This document shows positions 1 through 7,699 of a stretch of DNA of 13,717 nt, piece after piece. This DNA comes from Entrophospora sp. SA101 (Eukaryota; Glomeromycota; Glomeromycetes; Entrophosporales; Entrophosporaceae): contig CAUDNR010000945.1 in assembly GCA_958430865.1 (NCBI GenBank), positions 1 to 13,717 of the forward strand, given 5' to 3'. Within the stretch, counting starts at the first letter, position 1; each line of letters opens with the position of its first letter. A program made the translations under genes and the position numbers. The notes beneath the pieces were generated by a model. The model ran no database searches. It was not told the origin of the DNA and worked only from the letters and a program-made list of their open reading frames with translations.

Positions 1-138
1 TTCGAGTTTATTATAAAAATCACGAGATATTTTAAAAAAACTTCATGTGACACGAATTTCGAATTTATTTTCACATAGAAAAGCAGCCTCAGGGAAATGT
101 CACACGACTAGTAATATATATAAAAATTTTCAATAAAT
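1..138. other. AT-rich leader of the repeat cluster, no gene seen
   Basis: No open frame of useful length and no RNA gene is visible. This stretch may belong to the body of the element whose end lies at 280. Confidence 0.4.
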
Positions 139-280
139 GTCCGTTATACGGAATAACAAGGTTTATTATATAAATCCGTTATAACAAAATTTTTATTTAA
201 TAAAAAAAAATAGAAATAAAGTTTTGTCCGGTATAACAAAAATCCGTTATAACGAGGTCCATTATAACGAGGTTTGACTG
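139..280. repeat. Tigger/pogo-like terminal repeat cluster, right end only
   Basis: Several diverged copies of a motif close to CCGTTATAACGAGGT occur here (near 139, 175, 226, 242 and 258). The last runs into GAGGTTTGACTG at 270-280 and is followed by TA at 281-282. The same terminal motif, GAGGTTCGACTG followed by TA, closes the transposase-bearing element at 7071, in the same orientation. Tigger/pogo elements insert at TA and carry such inverted ends. No transposase coding lies between 1 and 280, so this is the right end of an element whose body is missing or outside the window, or a short non-autonomous derivative. Confidence 0.6.
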
Positions 281-318
281 TATTCCGAGTTTTTGGTCAG
301 AAATTTTTTTCTATAATA

Positions 319-1199
319 ATGGACACAAAGGATTCTTTTCAAGAAAAAAAGGTTTGCATTTCATTTACAGGTAATATATTCCTAATTTTATTATGATATT
401 AAATAAATAATAAATATATATATAACGTATAAATATATATATATATAATAAAGGTGGTAAAGATAGTACTTTAACTCTACATTTATTATCATTACAACCA
501 AACTATAACATAACATCATTGATCACCTTTGCACCATCTAAAACTAACTCTTCAACACCACGTTTTTTATCACATCCACAAGATTTGATTCAATTGCAAT
601 CTCAATGTTTATCTATTCCTCATAAATTTATTGAAATTTCTGCTCCATTTCTAGAATCATATCGTAAACAAATATCTTTATTAAATGTTGATTATTTGGC
701 CACTGGTGATATTTTAGATGTGTGTGATGGATTCATGGAGAAAGCTGTTAAAGAAACTGGTGTGGAATTGTTAAGACCATTATGGTGCAAGGACAGAAAA
801 GAAATTTTGGAAAAGATTTTTGAATTAAATTTTGAAATTTTGGTAACTTGCGTGAATTTAGAAAAATTACGAAAATCAATTGTCACTCTTAAAATTTCCA
901 ATAACAATAATAATATTGATGATGATGTAGAAAAAATTGGTGGGATGTTAGTAGGTAAAGTATTAAATAGAGATTTATATCAAACAGTTTTGAAAAAATT
1001 TAGTGATGAATATGGAATGGATGAATGTGGTGAATATGGGGACTTCCACACAATGACACTTGATGCCCCATTATTTAAAAAACATATCATCATCAAAAAT
1101 GCTCATAAGAAATTATCTGACTGTGGAAATTTTTTGTATTATTTGATTGAAGATTGTGAAATTGTTGATAAAATTTTTAAAGATAAAAAGATACTTTAA
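319..1199 (+). CDS. Diphthine-ammonia ligase-family ATP-pyrophosphatase (DPH6-like), 2 exons
   Basis: Exons 319-370 and 454-1199 join in frame to give 265 residues; the 83 bp intron has GT...AG borders. The splice restores a PP-loop, FTGGKDS at residues 16-22, the ATP-binding signature of N-type ATP-pyrophosphatases. Further family signs are ATGDIL near 100-105, LLRPLW near 123-128 and GEYGDFHTMTLDAP at 210-223. In this family the enzyme adenylates a carboxylate and amidates it; DPH6 does this for the last step of diphthamide formation on elongation factor 2 in the cytosol. The length matches the single-domain form (human DPH6 is about 267 residues). Yeast Dph6 is much longer, with C-terminal RidA-like domains that are absent here. 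The middle sequence is diverged, so a paralogue with another substrate is possible. The downstream frame alone lacks an ATG and the PP-loop, which supports the upstream exon. The start lies 38 bp after a transposon end. Confidence 0.8.
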
Positions 1200-1404
1200 T
1201 AAATTGAGAATAATTAAATGTAATCCTGAACTACTGAATCAAGTCAAATGTTCTTTTGGTTTTTATGTAAATTTTCAACCTGGAAGTCTAAACAGTGGCA
1301 AGGAAGCCACTACCCAATTCTGGTTTATTTAAAACCGTGCTTTGCCTAGTGAATTGTAATGGTAACGATCTGAAATCGTGCTACAATAAAATTTTTTGAT
1401 AAAA
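1200..1404. other. Intergenic spacer with two small perfect hairpins
   Basis: The spacer between two head-to-tail genes is less AT-rich than its surroundings around 1285-1385. It holds two perfect stems: AGTGGC (1294-1299) with GCCACT (1306-1311), and ACGAT (1365-1369) with ATCGT (1375-1379). CGTGCT occurs twice. It must hold the 3' end of the first gene and the promoter of the second. A 61-codon open frame overlapping its start has no recognisable content. Confidence 0.4.
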
Positions 1405-3945
1405 ATGAATTTTTGTAGAGTTATTTTATCATCATCTAAACAAACTTTTATTGATTCATTTTGGTCAAAAAACTATATATTTTCAAGGTCAATTTCTTCC
1501 GAGAAATTACGAAAATCAACAAATCTAAATTTGGATGAATGGGAGGCAATAATTGGTCTGGAAATACATGCACAAATTAATTCGAAAACAAAACTTTTTT
1601 CCTGTATGTGTTTCCTGATAATTCACATCCTTTATTTATTTATTTTATTATCTATTTTCAATTTCTTAGTTTGATAATTTCATAGCATCTTCTACACTAT
1701 TCAATGAACCTGTTAACACCAATATTTCATTGATCGATGCTGCATTTCCAGGAACAATTCCGGTAATTCAGTCTAATACATGAATTAGAAAAAATCATGT
1801 AATAATAATGATAATGTTGGTGATAATGATAATAATAATAACAACAACAGTAATGATAAATACCAAAAATTTTGTTACCTAGAGATTGAATTCCAAGTGT
1901 GTTGATCATGCAATAGCTACATCTTTATCATTATCAGGAAATGTTCAATTGGTTTCTTTTTTTGATAGAAAACATTATTTTTATCCTGATTTGCCTGCTG
2001 GTTATCAAATCACTCAGCATTATGGTAAATAGAAATGTGTGTGCATTGTTTTTTTTCATAATTTTTTGTTAATTAACATAATTATAGCACCAATCTCTAT
2101 TGGTGGAAAAATTTGTTTGTCAAAATTGGATGGTCTTGAGTATGATGCTCAAATAAGAATCAAACAAATACAATTAGAACAGGTAGAAATTATATATATA
2201 GCTTATTTCTAATTTAACATGGATATTATTAATGTATGGATCATAAATATTATCAAGGATACTGGAAAAAGTACCCATGATGTTATGACATTGGTTGATT
2301 TAAATAGAGCTGGAGTAGGATTAATGGAAATAGTAACAGAACCAGATATAAGGTAAATTTTGAAAAAAAAATATTTCAATTATTAGAATAGTAAGATAAT
2401 CATTCCATATACTTTCTAGGACATCAAAAGAAGCAGGATTGGCATTAAGAAAATTACAACTGTTGCTTAGAACAATTGGATCTTCTGATGGGAATATGGA
2501 AGAGGTTTTTAATTTTTATTAAAATTTTATAATTATGCAAATTTTAAGTTAATAATATTTTTCTACATAATGTTAGGGATCCTTAAGATGTGATGTTAAT
2601 GTTTCTGTTCATAAACATGGAACACCATTTGGCACAAGGTGTGAAATTAAAAATTTGAACAGTGTAAAGTTTTTAATGTTAGCAATAGGTAATATATATA
2701 ATTTTAATATAAACAAATTGTAGTTTTTTTGTAAAATTATTATTATTAATGGCTTGTCCATTAGATGCAGAAATATATAGACAAATCCAAGAATTAATCA
2801 AAGGAAATTCAATTATTCAGGAAACAAGAGGCTATGATGTTCCAGCTAATAAAACTTTTAAATTAAGAACCAAAGAAACTTTAACTGACTATAGGTAAAT
2901 TAAGCTGAAATCTTTAAAGGTTTAGTAATAATAATAATAATAAATTAATTAAGTTATTTCATAAATCAAAATATTAGATACATGCCAGAGTCTGATTTAC
3001 CACCATTACTATTAACAAAAGTAACCTTAAGATAATTTATATTACTTGTTATTAATTTTAAATATTACAAATATATGTTTATCTTTTTAATGGATTTATT
3101 TATTTATTTAGAAACATATTACCAAAATATTTGATTCTTTACCAGAATTACCAGACAATAAGAAGAAAAGATTGTTGGAGCAATATAATTTATCAATACA
3201 TGAAGTTAATGTTTTAACTAATGAAATTGGATCATCAGAATATTTTGAAGAGGCAATTAAATTTGAATCTATTCTTTATTAAAAAAACTTTTGATAAATT
3301 TACAGAAATTATTTGCTATTACCATTCTATATTTAGGTATCAAAGAATCGTAATTCACAACATGTCATAAATTTTATTATACATGAATTGTTTGGAGTTT
3401 TAAACCTTAAAGGATTAAAGTTTTATCAGAATCCTGTTTTAATTGAGCAACTTGGCTCTTTAATTGATTGTGTTAACAATAACGAAATATCCGGTAAATA
3501 AATTTTCTAAAAACCCTGTAATAATGTTATTATTATTATGGACTCTAAAACAATATTATTATTTTATTATTATTATTCTTGGATAAATTCAGGTAAGATT
3601 GCTAGAAAAGTTTTAATGATGATGGTTGATGGTGATACACGTCTACCAAAAGATATCATCATTGAAAAAAGTTGGCAACAATTAAGTGATATTGATGAAC
3701 TAGAGAAATTATGTAAATCAGTTTTAAAGGAAAATCCAAATTTGGTATATATTTTTTACTTATGTAAAAATTAAAAATATAATAATTTGTTAATTTAATT
3801 ATATTCTATTTAGGTGATGGAAATAAAAGTAAAAGAAAAAGAAAATCTAATCCAATATTTTATTGGTCAAGCAATGAAACAATCAAAGGGAAAAGCAAAT
3901 CCCAAAGTATTAAATGATTTATTTAAAAAATTAATTTATAAATAA
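1405..3945 (+). CDS. PET112: Glutamyl-tRNA(Gln) amidotransferase subunit B, mitochondrial, 13 exons
   Basis: Exons: 1405-1603, 1686-1762, 1883-2024, 2088-2182, 2258-2352, 2420-2504, 2577-2688, 2765-2894, 2978-3020, 3112-3252, 3337-3493, 3593-3744 and 3814-3945, giving 519 residues, normal for fungal GatB. The product is part of the mitochondrial amidotransferase that converts Glu-tRNA(Gln) to Gln-tRNA(Gln). Residues 1-40 are basic and serine-rich without acidic residues at the very start, fitting a mitochondrial presequence. The catalytic GatB region then shows IIGLEIHAQ (49-57), [14 protein letters not shown] in exon 3, [15 protein letters not shown] in exon 5, CEIKNLNS in exon 7 and [11 protein letters not shown] in exon 9. 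The C-terminal YqeY-like tail is in exons 10-13 and ends near [15 protein letters not shown]. The start is the first ATG in frame with this region. All introns are GT-AG except 3253-3336, where the only workable donor is GC. Confidence 0.95.
1763..1882. repeat. AAT/GAT-rich microsatellite inside a GatB intron
   Basis: The second GatB intron contains a run of AAT, GAT and AAC triplets (about 1800-1858). It is the longest intron of this gene, apparently lengthened by repeat growth. Confidence 0.6.
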
Positions 3946-5209
3946 ATAATTGTGGGTATAAAATTATTTTACCAACTAGGAAATAAAATTTATACAATGG
4001 AAAAAAAATCATAATATATGACCCTTAAATAATTTAAATGATTAAAATTTTTAAAAATTTGGTCAATTACATTTTTAATATGCATAATTTGAAAGCCTGA
4101 AGCTATATTATAGTCTTAGAATCTTTTTAATGCTTGTATATTCTTTTTATCCATTTTATCTGAGGTCCTTGAGATAGAGATATATAGCATTCCACTATCT
4201 ACTCTAGATATTAAATGTGGTAAAGCAAAAATTGAAAAAATTTCTAATGAAGATTAACAACATTATTTTAGGATCCATCCATCCAGGGTTCCTTCAGCTA
4301 TTTGTTATACAATTATGTGACAAAATGGATTTTTGATAATGTATACAGAGATTGATTCTTTCATGGTTAAAAAATGTTGTGAGATAGTAAAATGTGGACT
4401 GGAGTGGAACCAACTCACTGTGTTAAGTCACATGGTGGCCATCAAAATATTTCTATGGTTGGATCTATGCAATAAGGGCTTCACGTGATTTTGGACAAAA
4501 ATTACTTTCCTTGCTGCCAAATTTAGATATGATGTTCGAGCATTAGTCTAAATTTAGTAATGAGGATCAAAAACTAGTCTAAATTTAGCAATGACCAGAG
4601 CTTAAATTCCTCATGAAGCATAGTAAAGTACATGTTTTAAAAAAGAAAATGTTGTGAAGCTTTGTAATACAATGCTGGACTATTTTGAAACAGAAGCTCA
4701 GCATTTAAATGAATTTAATTTATATCTTTCATGAATAATTGGTTGGTTGATACAGCCAGCAACTTAAAAAAAAAGAATCATCTGCAGTAACAAAGGGTGT
4801 TTCCCCAACTGCTGATGGGATTGTATCATTTGTATTACACATCAGTAATGTGAAGCTTGCTTGGCTGATGAATATTGAAACTAAGTATGAACTTGTATCT
4901 ACAAATGATACTCATTTCCAAGCTTAAATTTATATAATTAGACATTCTCTAGAATTAATTGATGGGCAGAGGAGTTGGAAAGCTGTAATTTGCTTTTAAC
5001 AATGATTTATTAAACACTTTATCAAGTAAATTGATGCCATTGATTTAATTGACAAAATAGAGAAATGGAAAAGTGTTTTCTTTGAACTGAATGGTTAGTT
5101 TATTTTAAAAACGTCAAATTGTTTTTCATTGATATTGAAGTTTTGAGGATATAAATATAGCTTTAAATTTTTGTCATGAAATTTAAATTTTCTTTTTGAA
5201 ATAAAATTT
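3946..5209. other. Gene-poor spacer, no gene recognised
   Basis: No recognisable gene. Besides a tandem repeat, it contains a stop-free stretch at about 4754-4926 (+) with no early methionine, translating to a plausible but unrecognised 57-residue peptide that could be coding debris. A TCACGTGA palindrome lies at 4481-4488. The left terminal repeat expected for the transposon at 5304-7071 was looked for here and not found. Confidence 0.5.
4519..4611. repeat. 31-bp tandem repeat, about three copies
   Basis: AAATTTAG begins at 4519, 4550 and 4581, an exact 31-bp period. The flanks TAGTCTAAATTTAG.AATGA at 4544-4563 and 4575-4594 agree at all but one base. The first copy and the rest of the third are diverged. 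Confidence 0.6.
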
Positions 5210-5267
5210 GTCTGTCCATATAATAATAATAAAAATCCCGTCTGTCCAAATTTAATAATAAAAACCC
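5210..5267. repeat. Tandem duplication of about 29 bp before the transposase
   Basis: Two adjacent units, 5210-5239 and 5240-5267, both begin GTCTGTCCA, continue with AATAATA-type sequence and end in AAAAACCC or AAAATCCC. The second ends 36 bp before the transposase ATG, so the pair probably lies in the element's 5' leader. Confidence 0.55.
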
Positions 5268-5303
5268 ATACACACACAATATAAAATTAGTAAAAAATTT
5301 CTA

Positions 5304-6881
5304 ATGTCTCAACAAGAACAAAAAAAATGCATCCACCTTACTGCTGCACAAAAATTTGAAATTTGTTCAATAAAACAACGAGAACCAAATAAAAAAAATG
5401 TTGATTTGGCTACAGAATTTGGAATCAGTACAAGTCAAGTTAGTGACATCATAAGAAGTTCTAACAAATGGCTTCAAGTTGATCCAAATTCATATCAAGC
5501 AACATTAAAAAAATTACGTCCCTCACCTTTAATAAATATTGAAGAGGCATTAATCTTGTGGATTGAAAAAGCTCTTGAATGTAATTTGACAATTACAGGC
5601 ACCATAATTCAACAAAAAGCCCTAGATTTTGCTGATTTGTTAAATCACCATAATTTTAAAGCATCTCAAGGATGGCTTGAAAATTTTAAACATAGATTCT
5701 CAATTCAGGCATTTAATAAACATGGAGAAGCCCAAAGTGCTCCAATAAGTGAGATTCCACAAATGAGACAAAATTTAAGAGAAGTCCTTCAACAGTATAG
5801 GTGGGAGGATATCTTCAACTGTGATGAGACTGGTTTGTTCTGAAAAATGGAACCTAATTGTGGGCTATCAACTGGACCACTTCCAGGAACCAAAAAAAAC
5901 AAGGATAGAGTTACAGTTCTTTTAACATGTAACTCAACTGGCACAGAAAAATTAATTCCCTTATTTATACACAAATACCAAAACCCAAGGCCATTGAGAG
6001 GAATAAAAAAAGACACATTACCAGTAAATTATTATTGGAATAACACAGCTTGGATGCAAATTTCTATATGGAATGATTATCTCAAAAAATTAAATAAAAA
6101 AATGCAAGATGAAAATAGGAATATTATATTATTAGTTGATAATGCTCCAACACATACCTTAACAGAGGGTGTCACTTTCCCAAACATAACAATTCATTAT
6201 TTACCACCAAATACCACAGCACATTTACAACCATGTGATGCAGGCATCATTCATAGTTTCAAAGCTCATTATAAAAGGCTATTTTTGAAAAAAAGAATAA
6301 ATAATTTTGATGAAGAACAGTCTGGCATAGAACCTGATCCAATTAATATTTATCATGTAGTTAAGATGGTTGCAAGAGCTTGGGATTTTGTTACACCAGA
6401 AATTATTTCTAATTGTTGGAAAAAAACTGGAATTCTTCCAGAAGAAAATGATTTATATCCTATAGAAATAGAACAAGCCAACAATTTAGTAAATGAAATT
6501 CTCCAAGAAGAAGAAAATGCTGTTCAAAATTTAATTAATAATTTACCAATTAATTCACCTCTAACAGCAGCAGAATTTATTTCAATAGATAATGCAGATG
6601 TAAGTGTTGAAATGGTAACTGATGAACAAATAATCTTATCACTTACTCCAACTGAGGAAGAAATTGAAGAAAATGTTCCAATGTTACCTTATATTCCAAT
6701 TAAAGATGCTGTTGCTGCTTTTGAAACTGTTCATAAATTTTTTGAACAAGATAATGATGGTTTAGAATTAGATTATAATGAACTCAAAGTTTTTCATGCA
6801 TTAAAGAAAAAAATTAATTTGTATAATTCTAAAAGTTTAAACCAAGGAAAATTAACTTCTTATTTTACCAAACGACAATAG
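5304..6881 (+). pseudogene. Tigger/pogo-family DDE transposase interrupted by one in-frame TGA
   Basis: A single reading frame of 526 codons runs from the ATG at 5304 to the stop at 6879-6881, broken only by TGA at 5841-5843 (codon 180). Translation on both sides is continuous and the frame does not shift. Order of parts: an N-terminal helix-turn-helix of the psq/CENP-B type (about residues 10-55, with LTAAQKFEICSIKQ), a Tc5/CENP-B DNA-binding region (about 75-140, with SQGWLENFKHRF), then a DDE_1 catalytic domain. The likely acidic triad is D174 (NCDETGLF), D279 (LLVDNAPTH) and D312 (LQPCDAGIIHSFK). The family usually has tryptophan directly after the DETGLF motif, so TGG to TGA is the simplest explanation. 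The tail after about residue 400 is acidic and low in complexity. This protein would bind the element's ends and move it by cut and paste at TA sites. As written, it yields a 179-residue DNA-binding fragment with only the first catalytic aspartate. Confidence 0.9.
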
Positions 6882-6973
6882 CATCATATCAGTTATATTA
6901 TAATAATAATTATTATTATTATGTTGTACAATTTTATTATCGTTGATATTAATAAAAAAGTTATTTTTAAAAC

Positions 6974-6990
6974 ATCACGTGATGATCATC
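6974..6990. repeat. Two overlapping perfect palindromes
   Basis: ATCACGTGAT (6974-6983) overlaps GATGATCATC (6981-6990). Both are exactly self-complementary and lie in the transposon's 3' segment. Confidence 0.6.
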
Positions 6991-7010
6991 AATTACCTTG
7001 GTTACCGGAT

Positions 7011-7064
7011 ACCTCGTTATAACGGACCATTGAGGCCAAACCAATATGTCCGTTATAACGAGGT
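7011..7064. repeat. Perfect 17-bp inverted repeat at the transposon's right end
   Basis: ACCTCGTTATAACGGAC at 7011-7027 is the exact reverse complement of 7048-7064, with a 20-bp spacer. The outer arm is part of the right terminal repeat. The inner arm is a subterminal copy in opposite orientation, as a transposase-binding pair might be, or the remains of a nested element end. Confidence 0.85.
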
Positions 7065-7073
7065 TCGACTGTA

Positions 7074-7699
7074 TGTGAAATTGAAATATTATGGAGTGGG
7101 GTGAAATTCTGATTGGCTAATTTGAATTTCATTTTCACGTACAACAGTACCAAAAAATCTGTTTTACACCATATGCGAACGATTTCTTACAATTAAAAAA
7201 TTTCCATGATTAAGCCTTTAAAAATGCCTCAACAACAGCAATCATCATCATCCATTAAAAAACATTTATATACAGTATCTGATTTAAAATCATTTGTTTT
7301 TTATAAATTTTATAAAATCATTTTCTAATAAAACATTATAAAGGGCGCACAATTTTGCATAATCACCAAGTGTTGCATAATTTAATGTTTGTTGCCGCAT
7401 AAATCTGGGGTCTCTCTCTACATCATGCTAAACGAAACACTGACTTGTTTGATTAAAAGAAGAGCGGTTCAATATTGGAAATTTACATAAAAGATTATAT
7501 TTTTTTTTTCAAGGGAGAACAAATATATATATACGCTTAATTTTTTTATTGAGATGGGACCGGACCAATCATTTTATTCGTAATTGTAAACCTTTTCTAA
7601 CAACTTTGTACAATAAGGATAATCATTCCAAATATGGCTATTTATTTAAGTCTTTTTTCCCCAAGCCTTTTTTTGTTCTACATACTTTCTTTTGAATTA
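7074..7699 (+). promoter_or_regulatory. Upstream region of the chitin synthase gene
   Basis: This spacer between a transposon end and the chitin synthase start must contain the promoter and leader. Visible are a TATA-like run at about 7521-7534 and pyrimidine-rich tracts near 7500. A CT-rich GGTCTCTCTCT lies near 7410. An upstream ATG at 7634 is in frame with the chitin synthase. A separate 40-codon open frame lies at 7206-7328. No specific factor site can be assigned. Confidence 0.4.
7206..7328 (+). CDS. Small open frame, possible upstream ORF, 40 residues
   Basis: ATG at 7206 to TAA at 7326-7328. The peptide has a Gln/Ser run (residues 9-16) followed by a hydrophobic, lysine-containing end. 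It could be an upstream ORF in the chitin synthase leader, a first exon of a lost gene cut off by the transposon, or chance. No family is recognised. Confidence 0.2.
   Translation: MIKPLKMPQQQQSSSSIKKHLYTVSDLKSFVFYKFYKIIF

Larger units (their letters stand above)
5304..7071 (+). mobile_element. Tigger-like DNA transposon; left end not found
   Basis: It consists of the transposase frame, a 3' AT-rich segment and a right end GAGGTTCGACTG at 7060-7071 followed by TA. The left boundary is given as the transposase ATG only because no matching CAGTCGAACCTCG end was found between 3946 and 5303. The true left end is probably deleted or strongly diverged, which would leave the copy immobile. Confidence 0.75.

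Noticed and set aside
692..907. 71-codon open frame on the minus strand
   Set aside because: It lies wholly opposite the coding exon of the DPH6-like gene and has no recognisable content.
1147..1332. 61-codon forward open frame overlapping the end of the DPH6-like gene
   Set aside because: It is out of frame with the gene, starts inside it and shows no family motif.
1320..1385. Possible tRNA-like fold around ACGATCTGAAATCGT
   Set aside because: The small stem is real, but acceptor, D and T arms cannot be paired and no B box is present.
1727..1909. 60-codon minus frame rich in Tyr, His and Cys
   Set aside because: It arises from the triplet microsatellite in a GatB intron read backwards.
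5095..5277. 60-codon minus frame upstream of the transposase
   Set aside because: Low-complexity translation of AT-rich and tandem-repeat sequence, no family signs.
5825..5850. An intron removing the TGA in the transposase
   Set aside because: Coding similarity runs without a gap on both sides and no GT...AG pair would restore the frame there.
5789..6016. 75-codon minus frame across the TGA of the transposase
   Set aside because: It is a shadow of the strongly supported forward frame.
281..7071. One large composite transposon bounded by the two Tigger-like ends
   Set aside because: Both ends have the same orientation and not the inverted one required, and complete housekeeping genes lie between.
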